DNA of 64,000 nucleotides from Takakia lepidozioides (lineage: Eukaryota; Streptophyta; Takakiopsida; Takakiales; Takakiaceae), in contig CM060732.1 in the NCBI GenBank assembly GCA_030704615.1, positions 30,733,053 to 30,797,052 on the forward strand, written 5' to 3'. A program made the position numbers and the translations under genes. Positions within the stretch are counted from its first letter, which is position 1; each line of letters opens with the position of its first letter. Of the stretch, positions 21,305 through 34,044 are shown in pieces. The notes beneath the pieces are model-generated. The model made no database searches, had not been told where the DNA came from, and saw only the letters and a list, made by a program, of their open reading frames with translations.

Positions 21305-23504
21305 ATGTCATCTTCCACAGTTTCGCCATCACACACGGTGTTGGATGTGGAGGCGCAGCTCCCAGTACTTGACAAACAACGGGATTTTTGGAAGCCCCAC
21401 AATCGCACTGCTTTGACATGGGCATTCTATGCAACAAAAGACTCTGCTCCAGTAGACATAACAAATCCACAACAAATGAGGTGTGTTCTATGTCATCCTG
21501 TTGGTGTCACTCCTGCAAGCAAGAAGGGCATTGTGACCTATAATAAAACCAATGGTATCTCTGCCCTTCGAAAGCATGTGGATCAAGAACATGACATTGT
21601 TTTGCGTAGGTGGATTGAGAGGGAAAATGAAGGACCTGAGAAGGCCCGTAGGCCAGCCAAAAAGAGGCCCAACCCCACTCCTGGAAACATAGCTTCTTTT
21701 TTTAGGAGCTCCACTCCATACAACCAAAATGATGATCAACAGAAGCAGTTCAATGAGGATTTAGTCTTATTCATTGCAAAGGAGTTGGTTCCACTGTCTT
21801 TGGTAGAATCCCCTTGGCTAAGAAGGATGGTGTTGAGGCAAAATCCTCGGATTGTTTTCCCTTCTCGACGGACATTTGTGAATGAGGCCATTCCAATCTT
21901 GGCAGAGAAGACGAAAGAGCGCTACATGTCCCCATCTCTTTAGAGTTGTGCTATTTGCTCCGTGAGTTTTGATTTGTGGATGTCAAGAGGGGGAACTGAC
22001 ACTTTTGTCATCATAGCGCACTTTATTAATGAACAGTGGGAGCAATGTCATGTGACTCTTGGCATGTTTGAGACACCTGACACATCTGGGGCTGCCATGG
22101 CACATCAAGTCAACAATCTTCTTGTGAAGTATGGCCTCAATACTCGCATTATTGCTTACGTCAAAGATGAGGGAGGTAACTTGGCCACTTTGACCAATGC
22201 TTTGAATTCGGTGGTCTCATGTGCGTGTTTGGGGTTGGATTCTCCATTTGTGGGTAGTTGTTTGGGCATGCAATGTCCAAGTGTTGCCAGTATGCAACAA
22301 ATGATGCAAAAGTATGCGCAGATATGAGATCGGTTTCTATAAAAAATGCCCAATCAGAGTTGCAAAAAACCATTACTTGGACCAAAAAAGGTGGCAAAGG
22401 GAGACAAGAATGGGCAAAGGCATGTGTGGACAGCGGCATTCATCCCCGCAAACTGAAGACTCCGGTGAAGACACGGTTTGCTTCCAAGGTGATCCTCTTC
22501 CAAGAGACTTTGGAGTTTAGGCAAGCCATAATCACTTGTTACTCTAGGCAAACCTCATTGGCACTGCAGTCTCGCATACCAAGTCCACAAGTGTGGGTCA
22601 TTGCCCAATCAATTTCTACAGTTCTAGGGCCTGTGGTTCATGAGTGCATTATAAATCAATCTGGGGGATTTTGGTTGTTGTCCGATGCTCTTAATGCAGC
22701 CATTGCCACAACAATTCGCATGCGAGGAAGTAGTGCTGGGGGGCTGCAACTGTGGATCATTGCATGGGGGATTTCTCAACAGAGTTGACATTGTTGGAAT
22801 GGCGGATGGCTCGAGAGGTGGTATATGTCTTGGAACCATTTCTTTCTTTTTTGGAAGGGTTTCAATCGCGCAAAGCTCACAATATGCTCGCGCTTATGCT
22901 TGACCCACGTTACAAGGGGTTGTCATTGGTATCACAATATGTGGGCAAAGAGCGTGCTTTGCATATTGTGTCCCAATATGATAGTATGGTGTTAGAGCCT
23001 CTTTTGGTAAAGTGTTTCAAGGTCTTACATCCGGATACTCCGGCCCAATCACAGCCCACTTCCACAATGGACGAGATGTCCTTATTTGGTGTGCATGACC
23101 ACAATGAAGACATGACATTGACAGTGGTGAGAGAACAACTATCACATTTCAGAAGGACGAAGATAAATGAGGGTGAGTGCGTGGCTCCTTTGAAATGGTG
23201 GAAAGAACACGAGTCTCTCTTTCCGTATGTGGGATTTTTGGCACGGCTAATTTTGGGCATAGTTGGATCTCAGATTGAAGCTGAGAGGGTTTTTAGTATT
23301 GCAGGTGTCATAACAAACTTGAGACGGTGCAGGTTAAATATTGAAAACCTTGATATGCTTGTGAGTGTAGTCAAGAATTGGCCAAATGATGCTAGAGTTG
23401 GTTGCTTTAGTACTTCCATGAAAGAGTTTTTGGATAGGGAAGAAGTCCTCTTAGATGAGAATGAGGACTTGATTGCAGAGGCAAACCTCTTTGAGGTAGA
23501 CTGA
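21305..23504 (+). pseudogene. hAT-family transposase with BED zinc finger and dimerisation domain (decayed)
   Basis: hAT transposases cut and paste their element and make 8-bp target duplications. The N-terminal part has a BED-like finger (MRCVLCHPVG ... ISALRKHVDQEH: Cys-x2-Cys, then His-x4-His). The RNase H-like core follows (VSFDLWMSRGG, then VKDEGGN, then SCLGHAMSKC in another frame). The C-terminal hAT dimerisation region is PLKWWKEHESLFPYVG, then SQIEAERVFSIAG and LNIENLDMLV. An in-frame TAG at 21941-21943 and frameshifts near 22260 and 22745 break it. Otherwise the order is complete over about 700 codons, so decay is recent or moderate. The stop is followed about 520 bp later by the ACCGG cluster. 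Confidence 0.9.
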
Positions 23505-24025
23505 TTTGTCTTAGAGACAAATTATTGTTCAACATATTACACTATATTCCTTTGATTGGAGTTTGTTTATTTGTCATTTTTATTGAAAATTTCAGTGACA
23601 TCCCGTGTACTTAGTTTGTTGTATGCTATATTGACAAAGCATCATCCAAAAAACACAAATTTATGTAGTTTTTTTTAGTTGTGCTTTTGCTGCACCATAA
23701 AAGGTAACCATAGAATTACACATGTTTAATTTGTTTTGTATTTTGAATTAAGATCCTTATGTAGTTAGTTTGTTTTAGTTGTTCTTTGCTACACCGTACG
23801 ATTATAAAATCTCTGGTTTTCCGTTTTTAATGGAGACCATGCGTATATAACTAGTTATATATACCATAAAAGACAATCACAAAAAACATATAAGTTTATT
23901 TACTTCTGTTTTACTAATAAATTCCCTGGTTTTAGTTGAAAATTCTCAGTATGACCAATCAGATCAGTTCATCTAATTTTCCAGAAGAATAAAAAATTAA
24001 AAGAATTTAATATATTTTTAAAAAA

Positions 24026-24087
24026 GAACCGGAACCTAACCGGGAACCGGTGTTTTTTTTTTCCAGCAACTAACCGGTAACCGGAAA
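24026..24087. repeat. ACCGG-rich cluster next to the gap, possible right subterminal region of the hAT element
   Basis: It contains GAACCGGAACC, TAACCGGGAACCGG and TAACCGGTAACCGG words matching the composition of 16226-16436. It is cut off by the run of N. Confidence 0.5.
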
Positions 24088-24587
24088 NNNNNNNNNNNNN
24101 NNNNNNNNNNNNNNNNNNNNNNNNNNNNNNNNNNNNNNNNNNNNNNNNNNNNNNNNNNNNNNNNNNNNNNNNNNNNNNNNNNNNNNNNNNNNNNNNNNNN
24201 NNNNNNNNNNNNNNNNNNNNNNNNNNNNNNNNNNNNNNNNNNNNNNNNNNNNNNNNNNNNNNNNNNNNNNNNNNNNNNNNNNNNNNNNNNNNNNNNNNNN
24301 NNNNNNNNNNNNNNNNNNNNNNNNNNNNNNNNNNNNNNNNNNNNNNNNNNNNNNNNNNNNNNNNNNNNNNNNNNNNNNNNNNNNNNNNNNNNNNNNNNNN
24401 NNNNNNNNNNNNNNNNNNNNNNNNNNNNNNNNNNNNNNNNNNNNNNNNNNNNNNNNNNNNNNNNNNNNNNNNNNNNNNNNNNNNNNNNNNNNNNNNNNNN
24501 NNNNNNNNNNNNNNNNNNNNNNNNNNNNNNNNNNNNNNNNNNNNNNNNNNNNNNNNNNNNNNNNNNNNNNNNNNNNNNNNNNNNNNN
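24088..24587. other. Assembly gap (500 N)
   Basis: Exactly 500 N, a conventional placeholder length rather than a measured one. The sequence on each side belongs to different elements: a hAT end on the left and mid-pol of a Ty3/gypsy element on the right. Confidence 0.99.
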
Positions 24588-26819
24588 TATTCTTGGATGA
24601 TTTCAGTGTGTAACAGCTCTAAGAATGAGCACTTGCAAATTGGAGTTATTCCTGGCCAATGCAGATGATATGTCTGGGCTTGAATCCATGAAGTGTACTT
24701 TCCGTTTGAACTCAGGGGTGCTTCTGGGACACATGTGTTAAGAAGGGCTTCTTTGTGGATCCCAGGAAGACAGAGTCCATTAAAGTCCTCCACCACCAGT
24801 GAATGTTAAGAGTTAAGGAGATTCCTTGGGCAAACCAGTTTATTACAGAAGATTTGTCAAAAGGTATGCACAATAGCAGCACCATTGAGCAAGCTTCTGA
24901 ATAAGATGCAGTGTTTGCATGGACAGCTGAATGTCCAACACGAGGCGTTTGAGGAACTTACACTTTCAGTACAACTACACCCTGTGCTGATTAACCCTCA
25001 CTGGCATGTAGTATTTCATGTCACTGCGATGCCTCATGAGAAACGTTGGAGCGGTGTTAGCCCAGAATGTACAGGGAATATGATTCACCTGTGTACTATG
25101 CTAGCCGGTTGATGAACAGTGCTGAGAGGAACTATAGCACAACGGAAAGAGAAGCATTGCAATGATCTATGCAGTGAAGAAATCCAGGCATTACCTATTG
25201 GGAAGAAATTTTATATGTTTTATGGATCACCAGGCTCTGATATATCTGGTGAACAAACCTTTGATAAGTGGAAGGATAGCGAGGTGGTTAATAATCTTGC
25301 ATGAGTTTGAGTTCGAGGTTATTTACAATCTGGCCGTTTGCATCTTGTTGGCAGATCATTTGTCACGACTAACAACAGGAGAGGCCGCCACAGGAGTTGG
25401 CCGATCAGTTACCTGATGCAGTTTATTTGTAATGGAGGTGCAAGGAGTGCAGATGAATGGTTAGATTGGCATGGCCAACAGATACTACCCTTGCTCATGG
25501 TCAGTGCCCACCTAGTTTATGGTAAGGAGCAGAGGAAGGATTGCTATATCCAAGCTTTACCTTATACATGGTAGGAAGCATAATGTATAGTTAGACCTGG
25601 AGTACTAAAACGATGCTTGTACCACCAATAAGTAAATAAAGTCTTTGGAGGAAGTTCATAAAGGAGTGCTGGAGGTCATTTTGGAGAAGAGACTACCAGT
25701 AGAAAGATACTACTCGCAGGATACTGGTGCCTATTTGTTCAAAGATGTACATGAGTATTGTCAGAAGTGGTGATGAATGTCAGAGGCTAGACCTTTGCAG
25801 AGATCGGGAAGAATGGCCTTGCATCCTACAATGCCTCCGGAACCATTTCAGAAATGGGTACTAACTGGTTGGACCAAGTAATCCACCATCCAAGAATACA
25901 CGAAACAGGTACATAATTACAAAACCGCCCCGATTATACTACAAAGTGGGTGGAAGCTAAAGCTTTGAGGGACAACACAGCCATCCACAGCAAGGTTCCT
26001 GTACGAGAACATACTTACACGATTTGGCTGTCCCTTAGAATTTTCAGTGATCAAGGAAGTCACTTCATGAATGAGACCATTGAGTTATTGACTAAAGTTT
26101 TATGATTGTGCATAGAAAGAGTACACATATTACCCAAAGGGTATTGGGCAGCCTAGGCTACCAACAAAATACTATGTACTATCTTGGCTAAGATAGTCAA
26201 TGCAAACAGAACGGATTGGGGATACAAAGCTGCTGACAGCTTTGTGGTCATACAGGACTTCATATAAAGTCACCACTAAGATACACCATTCCAATTAGTT
26301 ATGGTTATGGAAGCCTTTACTTCCAGTAGAATTCCTGTTACCTAACCATGAGAACGGAGTGGGAAAAAGAATGGAATTGCAGCCTCATCAAGGTCAGGAA
26401 ACATGAATTATACCATGTGGAAGAAAGTACGTGCTGATGCAGCTGATAATATGACCAAAATTCAGATGAAGCGAAGGAAAGACAGTTTGATGAAGGCAAA
26501 TTAAGCACTTTTAAGACGGGGGATTTTGTTTTCTATGGTTGCAGAAGAAGGAAATTTCAAGCTTCTAAGCTCAAATCACCGTGGAAAGGACCTTATGTCA
26601 TACAAAAGATGTATGATAACACACCCGCCATGTACCAAACCATCCAAAGAAATGCTGGGAAGAGTCAATGCAATAAGTTGAAGGGTACAGTGGTATCCAT
26701 GACAAACCCCTGCAGCATGATTTGCATGTTGAACCGCAAAACAGTCACGGGCTGCACCATTGTTTACTAACGGATTATGGAACACTTGTTGCTAGCCCCA
26801 GCATATACGACCAGGGTTG

Positions 26820-27170
26820 GCAAAACAAACGTGACCACAGCCTATCACAGCACCGCCCGCCAAGGCGCAACACACCATCAAAAACAGCCTATCACCATCA
26901 CCAAACTTCAAACCGACACAGACACACATCCGCTTCACGACGTACACCGCCACCACAGCCCAGCAAGTGGCAACACACCAACCACAGCCCGTCAAACGTG
27001 ACACTAGCCCACCACAGCCCAGCAATGCGCAACCAGCCTATACAATCTACCACATCGTGTCACAAGCCTATCACAGCTTACCACAGTGCAACACAGCCTA
27101 TCACACACGTACACACAGTTTACACACAGCCTGTCCAGCTCACCACAGACCAGCCTACTAAAGTTACCCA
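26820..27170 (+). repeat. CACAGCC-rich minisatellite inside the retrotransposon
   Basis: Imperfect CACAGCCtatCACAGC-type units with no coding value. It corresponds to the tract at 54250-54400 (opposite strand) in the younger copy, also just after integrase. Confidence 0.75.
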
Positions 27171-28178
27171 TCTATAAAATCAGTGGCAAGTGGACACATA
27201 ATACTTCAGGAAATGGATGACGGAAGAGGAAACGGAAATTACTTTAAAAATAGACACGTGGAGTCAGGGTGGTGCCACACAGCAGAGAGATGAAGTGTCA
27301 AGGACAGGTTGTCAAAAGAAAGAGGAAAAAGAACGGCCGTCAAATGGGATGAAAGGCGGGCCCCTTAATGAATACGGAAAAAGGAAACAGAACGAACGGC
27401 AAGTACAAAAAACTGATTCATGTCGCATGTGTGATCCTAGTGGACTATCCAACAGGGAAAGTCCCACTAAAGAAGATAAAAGTTAAAATCCAGTCACAGC
27501 GGATACAGCCAATAGAAACCAGAAGAAATGATCAAGAAAAATGGAGGGAAATTTGAGCGCATAGGCGGCGTCCTTTCTGAGTAACGGGCGTCTCGACAGG
27601 ACAGGCCATAAATGCTATAACTTGAAACTATGGAGGAACTAACAGACTATAACGCTCGCAATATTACTTACGCAATGGCAGAGACACGAAACGAAAGAGC
27701 AGAGCTTTTCTCTTGAACCAATGCTTGTCAAGCCCCTAGGCTTACAAGAGATTACCCATAGCTTTCTGCGGCAACCCCCATACATTCTGCTTTGTGCCTA
27801 CAGGCATTTCCTTGCAGTTTTTACAGCCAAAGCAGTTCTGTTGAGTCTAAGATGAAGAGAGTGAGAGGCGATGAGATTCTGTACAACTGTTTCTTCACAG
27901 GAATTCTTTTGACATGGGAGAAGACTATGCAATTCAGATGGAAGAGAAGAAACAAAGGGGATCTCCTATGCCGGAAAGATTACCTCGATATCAGCCTCCA
28001 GAAGGCCTCACTTATCCAGGTAATGATCAACCACCATCTCCGTCAACCAGAGAGAGACCTCGGCTCGTACCACAGCCCGCCACGAAACTCTCAACGTCAA
28101 CAGGTGCTCACTCACAAAGGTTGCTACTCAGAAACAGTAAACCGTGAGGACACGGCTTTTTGAGGAGGAAGGGTAAAT

Positions 28179-29276
28179 GTTTAGAGGACTGTAGGGGACT
28201 TAGACACTTATACGGGATCTGTGGGTACCCTTAATTTTTGCACAGACTGAGACAAACAGGAACCTTAGGGGTGACATCAGCGCCTGTAGAGGGGGTTACA
28301 TGGCCCACACAGCCCACACACACCAGGCCTTCACAGCCCACACACCACATCCCACAACATCCCACACAGCCCGTCACAGTCGACACAGCCCACACAGCCG
28401 CACAGCCCACACAGCCACACCAGCCCGTCACACCGTCGAGGCACGCCCGTCACCGTCCCACGCCCCCAGCAGCCCCACTCCCACAGCCCACACAGCCCCT
28501 TCACATTAGTCCGCCCACACAGACCCGTTGCCCCGCCCGTCACAGTCGTCACAGCAGACACAGCCCACACAGCCAGTCACAGCCCGGCACAGCCACACAG
28601 CCAGTCACAGCCCGACACAGCCAAACACAGCCAGTCACCGCTTGACACAGCTGTCACGATAATAGGAACGAAGAGTAGGACAGGGAACGACTGTGGGGAA
28701 CAACACCTGTGAAGGGAACATGTTAGTTCACATACGACGGTTAGAGAGGGAAACGGTTTAGAACCGCGGATAGGAGGATAAAGGGAGAAACGGGGAATGA
28801 AGAAAGGATTATGATTCGGGGGAGGAGGATTTCGGAGTGAGACGGGAGCGGAAGTCGGTGAGCACGATGAAGGAGGAAAGAGGATTAGTAGATGCTTGTT
28901 ATATGCAAAGCTGTAGGGATATTGTAGAGGAGAATAGAGACACAATGGCTTCGGCCTGATACCTGATAAATCATAATCTGATACTTATACGATACAATCA
29001 CACTGTGTAGAGAGATCTGAGTGAAGCTGTGGATTGAATGGAGGAGTGAAGGAAACCGATAAATTGATGAAGCAAACTGATACTTAATTATCAATGGTCA
29101 GGTAGCTAAGATGAATGCGGAAAAGGAAACAAATAGGAAACACCCCCATGATACACTAGCTGTAGGTCATGACTGATTGTTCTGCGCGGGCTGAGTACTT
29201 AGAGATTTCCAACTCTTCTATCTTGGAGTTTCCGCCTCGGATAGCGAAGGGATGGGTGAGTAAAAGCCGCGCGACA
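28179..29276 (+). repeat. 3' LTR of the plus-strand Ty3/gypsy copy
   Basis: It begins TGTTTAGAGGACTGTAGGGG just after the purine-rich GAGGAGGAAGGG and ends AAAGCCGCGCGACA. Both ends and the middle (GACTTAGACACTT, then GGGTACCCTTAA) match the LTRs at 49226-50124 and 61016-61935. It holds a CACAGCC minisatellite at about 28290-28650 and is about 200 bp longer than those LTRs. Its partner LTR is not in the window. Confidence 0.85.
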
Positions 29277-29472
29277 CTACTAGCCTTGGGTCTTCATATT
29301 CTATGGGCACTTCTTGGCTGACAATGGCTGTCTGCTCATCCTCCAAGCAATCAATTCAAAGTGTCAGCACCAGCTCGCCAATTTCCTCAAGTCGGGTAGA
29401 ATGAAGGTGATTAAAAGTTGGAATGGGGTTAACAGCTTGCCACACACAAAGGGGGACTTCCCAAGCCAGAAG
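29277..29472 (+). pseudogene. Methyltransferase-like domain, 3' part of one exon (copy A)
   Basis: The exon encodes WVFIFYGHFLADNGCLLIL, then LANFLKSGRMKVIKSWNGVN, ending GDFPSQK before a GT donor at 29473. It is homologous to the intact exon that ends at 63872 (WVFSFCNFFLSDAGVLVLI, LASYLKASGMRVVKTWNCVN, GDRPGEM), and the intron sits at the same place. One Trp codon is now TAG, and the exon is cut at its 5' side by the LTR ending at 29276. The helix, 'GVLVLI' strand and 'TW' strand fit the C-terminal half of a Rossmann-fold N6-adenine-type methyltransferase; that assignment is inference. Confidence 0.5.
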
Positions 29473-30130
29473 GTAGATTCTCATTTCGTTGTTTGCTTTT
29501 AACCCTCCAGAAATTTCGCTAACGTTTTAACTTGTCTGTTTTCCGTTTTTTCCTATCCTTCTCCCGTACCATCCTTGCGCTTACGCAAACATGGCAACGA
29601 CGCAATGGCGTGAGCGTTGCGCGTGAGCGCGCAAGCGTACGCTCACGCCAGCTGACGTGGCGTGAGCCTGAACCCACGCTGACGTGGCGTGAGTGTCATG
29701 TGAGCATGCTGATGTGGCGGCAAATGATGACATGGCACTATCCGTCATCTGCCACGTCAGCATTAACATGCGCCGCCTATAACCGAGGATGGTCCTATGA
29801 TCGTGGAATTAATGCAGGGAATCTTGCCTAAATAGAATCAAGACTACCATGAGGCCTACAATTGTAGCATCCAACATTGTGCAATTACAAATGCTTGTTT
29901 CACTTTTACAATTACGAGGACGAGAAAATATCCTCACAAAGTGTGCGCCATAGAGGCTGCCACGGGAAGACCTTCCTCCCTCCTCAAATAACAATGAGAG
30001 TTAGGATCATCTTCAAAAGATGATTGTAGTGCATAGCGACAGCAAGACATGTAGACTTCGAACGGTGCAATGACAAATGTGCTTTTAAAAGTTGCCACTC
30101 AGAGCTCACTCCGTATATTTGGAGGCCATG
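29473..30130. other. No gene recognised; GC-rich inverted-repeat block
   Basis: 29585-29770 is unusually GC-rich and contains repeated GCTGACGTGGCGTGAG words in direct and inverted orientation. A foldback lies at 29707-29762 (TGCTGATGTGGC and GCCACGTCAGCA as arms). It lies between the convergent ends of the methyltransferase-like and transposase genes. Confidence 0.5.
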
Positions 30131-33100
30131 TCATTGCACCGCCGACGAATTGATGTGAATTACACATTTCAAATCATGGTCATCCACATACCACATTGCA
30201 TAGTTGATGCTACCCATGTGTTGTATCCCGCTGCAATAGAGTATCGAATCGTTGAAACTCATTGTGGCCTGGTGAATGAAGTTGTCACGTTTGGGATCGC
30301 AAACCATCCTCTTAAAAAATATGAAATACAAATGTTTGCAGGGTATGAATTTACCTCTCTTGCCCAAACTGATTGATAGCATATTCACAAAATCAGGACA
30401 TGTGCAATTGGGGAAATTGGAAACCGTGATGTCGTAGGTCCTGTCATGAACAGCAGATGTGGAAGTGATGATTGTGAATACCCGACCATATCCTGGATCG
30501 GGTACTTCCTTGGTGCTTCCAACACGAGCTTGGAGCATTCTTGCGAACTCCACTTTGCCAAAGTGTTCAGTTGTTGGAGGGAAACGCCGAACGAGCTTTC
30601 CATCTCGTTTGGTTGGCCACAAGTCAGGATTTGCCGGGGGGACCCGGGAGGACGCAGAAGTAGTAGCACATGCATGGAGTTGGGGTTGTCTCGCAAGGGA
30701 AAAGCCTGCCTCCTCTAGCATTTCAATCTCCTGAAATCTGAGATGTGTTCCCACCTTCACGGGCCAAACGGTTGGAGGAGATGGCTTCATCACTATGGAA
30801 GGACGCACAGTTCCATGCACACATCTAGCACAATCATCTGCGCAGAACCAGAACTTGTGGTTCTTGACTTCTGGTTGACCGTATGGACGCATCAAACCCG
30901 TGAAAGTCGGAGCAGGAGTTCGAGCACCACCTCTGGATATAGATGAAGTGCACTTCTCGAAATTAGTTGCCCTGATCGCTGTACATTTCACATGAGGCCC
31001 TACACTTGTGCATTCTATGTGCCAAACATGGTCGGGGCATGCGGACTCAAGCACATCAAGGGGGTTGTTTCTCTCCTGCACCATTTCAGTGGCACTGTTT
31101 GATGCTGGAGCTTGCCGTTGTGTTGGAGGTTCCTCCACAATGGAGGTTCCGGACATGGAGCTGTCATGCAGGGGAACACGAGGCTTCGAGAAGTTATCAC
31201 GGTCTGCCCTGTGCGAATCGGAATCCGAACCAGGTGGAGTGTTCAATTTCCTCTTACAGGAGCCGAATCTCTCCTCCCCTTCAAGATGTGAAACTCTAGA
31301 AACAAGTGGCGTCCCCTGGGCATACATGCTCACCGCCCGTGCTATCTTGATTGGATCCCCAGATCTGTTTGCAGCACGCAACATCAACTCCCATTTGTCC
31401 GGACCCTTGCCACCAACCCCACCTCGCAAGAAATCACGGTATCGGGTTTGTTGTTGCAAGGCACGTATCAAATCATCTGTTGATGCCACATACAAATCCC
31501 GACCTTGTTTCCCAGACTGCTGCAACCATGCGTTGTGCACAGTTTCTGCCGAATTGCAAGATGGCATGTCCGCCATTTCCTCAATGGACATGTTCTGCAA
31601 AGTGGAGAACCACACTTCAAACAGTGAACAGAAAACAACATAAAGAAGCGAGGACACAATAAAATGGAAAGTAAATGTATGAATAAAGCAAGAAATATAA
31701 GCCTCGTACCACTAGCATGGCTGCACCCCACTGTCTATACCGGAAGTGCCAAAATGCCAGCCAATCTTCCAATGCTCTCATACTCTCAAGTGATGCAGCT
31801 CCAAAAGAGAACCACCAGGCACGAATTGTCTGGAACAAAGTGTCCGCCTCCTTCATTGTTCTAGCATCTTTGTACTCTTTGCACAATTTACGGTGCTGAG
31901 TCTGCATCTCTGGTTTGATGTCCGACTTTGTATGTTTTTCCAGAGATTGTGTCCAATGGAATAGACATGTACGCTCTCTTCCTCGCATTGGCACTTTTGG
32001 GTCGCCCGATCCGAAGACAATACGAACAACATTGAAATTTGCTTGAGCACTATCCGCCATGAAACCTGCGAAATTTGGAGATGGCAGCCCATGACACGTA
32101 TCAAGGAATTCCACATGAGCTTCTGGGATTCCGTATCCTCGGATTGCATGTCACAAACTGCAATTGTCATAACTCGTTGGTACACTGGATCGTAGACATG
32201 ACAAGCCATTGTCGTCCAATCATTCACTCGTTTCACCTGATCAAACATAAGAAAATAGTTATGCAAGTCCCCAGTCTTCTGCATCCGTTTCACGAGGCTG
32301 ACCCCACTGCCCTCCCCAACAGTCGACATTTTGAAAAGAAAAACTTTGATGGCACCTTGACCTGGGAATACATTGTCCTGGATGTAATCATACTTGCTCA
32401 CTCGTTTCAACTCCAAAATGTTGTCTATGTAGCCTCTGATACCAGAGCCCATTCTTAATGCATTGATCTGATGCCGAATGTTAGGTGAACTCAAAGTGGA
32501 GAAATGATCCATGACCAGGTCCAATGCTGCACCGTCAAGTTTAGTCCCCACAGAATCCACTTCACTCAAAATATGGCTTTCCAAGAAGGACTTGCTTGCG
32601 CCAAGAGCAATTGCAGATGTTGTTGTGGATGGGTTTCTCCCGAACTCCTGTTTAATCAACCTCGATACTGTCTCTCCCTGTAATCCCCCTTCGAGACAAA
32701 ATGGTTATGGAATCCGAAATGCACACAAGGTCTTGTCATTGTTTTCAAATGGTGGACAACATAGTACATTCTTGCTTCGCAAAGCGCCAAGCAGGATGGC
32801 ACAAGTTTGCAGAATTTGCAGACGAAAGTGTTTGCCGGTGGTGGGGCAGTCCCAGGCTGAAATGGATTTTCCGCCAGACCCTCCCATTCGCTTTGATTAT
32901 GAACCCCAGACTGAAGAAAGTGTCTGCAATTCAAATTATCACACCTAAGGTGTCCATTGCAAACTGTTCTCCTGAAAACAAGCTTGTCATCATTCTGAAT
33001 ATTGGATGTTTTTGTTCTGCACCACGGGTGCCCGTCGTGTTTCTTGTCCATTCCATGCATCATGATTGTTACACCTCCAACTCGCGGAGGAGGAGGCAGC

Positions 33101-33703
33101 TTGAATAGGATATCGCCATCAAAAGTCTCTGGCAAGAACTTCACAGGCACCTGCTTCAAAGATTCCCAATCAAGTCCTCGCAACTCACTTTTGAATCCAG
33201 CCATTCCTCCCATCGCCCGTAATTTTGGAATCACACTACAAATCTCTTTTTCATCAGCTTCTCCAACCACAGTAGGAAGGACTGGATTTGGAATTTCACT
33301 TATGTCATCATCGGACGAATCCGAAAGCTCAACGATTGGAGTGGAGGACGTCTGTTCTTTTTTCACCACCACCTCCCTCTTGTCTTCAACGACCGAAGGA
33401 GCAGTCCCGGGCGTCACATATGACCCAAGGGACTTTCGCCGAGGCTCTCCAAGTACTCTATATCGACCAGGGCGCACTCTCCACTGGCTGACATGAGCCG
33501 TCTCATCACGGTTTTGGAAAGAGTATTTCAACAATTTCCCTTTCAAATCGTACACCTCTTTCTCCAAAAAAATGGATCCATTCTAAGCTAAACTAGGTAG
33601 CCAAGACATGTTCAAGAACAATTGCAAATCCATTGTCAAGGACTTCCTGGGAGAACGGCACTGGTTTGTCGTCAGAGAAGAACTCCGCTTCAGAGGAAGT
33701 CAT
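30131..33703 (-). pseudogene. SWIM-domain MULE-type transposase, unit A (lightly broken)
   Basis: Exon 1 runs 33703-31710, intron 31709-31595 (115 bp), exon 2 31594-30131; about 1,140 codons. Order: acidic N-terminus with a sumoylation-like VKKE and a SUMO-interaction-like VELSDSSDDD; a Cys/His-rich DNA-binding region (HPWCRTKTSN, VCKFCKLVPSC, RPCVHFGFHNH, the last like the 'HNHP' of WRKY-GCM1/FLYWCH folds in MULE transposases); a DDE-type core (MFDQVKRVNDWTTMACHVYD, NFAGFMADSAQANFNVV, ERTCLFHWTQSL); and a C-terminal SWIM zinc finger (NCTCPDF, about 16 residues, then CKHLYFIF). Breaks: TAG at 33593-33595 and frameshifts near 33560, 32670 and 32110. It is preceded on the same strand by the ParB-like gene. 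Confidence 0.75.
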
Positions 33704-34044
33704 CTTCCTTCCTCACGTACGTTGATACCTTGCTATCGCAGACCTTCAGTGTAAATCGATTTACTGATGTCTCCAGAACACAGTTGAAGAATGAGCAGAG
33801 AATATGGCGGAGGAAGCTCAGACGACGACTGTGCATATTCAATTATTCCTTCCAGATATGCAGCCGTCCATTTTAATTACTTTTCTTGTGGACCCAGTGG
33901 TCAGAGTATCCCTAGGAGCAATGTCGGCAGCTGTTAAACCGTTAATCAGAACCTCATCAATAAACACAATAACAAGCCGACTTCCTGGAAGCATGCCACA
34001 AGATCTGAGGGTGGGATTGCAGATTAAGTAAATGTATCTTTATA

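Larger units (their letters stand above)
24588..29276 (+). mobile_element. Old Ty3/gypsy LTR retrotransposon copy, 5' half lost in the gap
   Basis: It is the same family as the element at 49226-61935 but in plus orientation and heavily decayed. It starts at the reverse transcriptase FLDDFSV block. RNase H remnants (about 24900-25400) and integrase remnants (about 25650-26600) follow, with many stops. After a CACAGCC-rich repeat it carries only the ends of the accessory ORFs: MKRVRG at about 27852 joins directly to a QRGSPMPERL tail, so about 3 kb present in the other copy is missing. A purine-rich tract precedes the 3' LTR at 28179. The LTR ends in ACA at 29276, directly against a methyltransferase-like exon. 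Confidence 0.85.

Noticed and set aside
23969-24796. Minus-strand 275-residue frame
   Set aside because: It is open only because it spans the 500-N gap.
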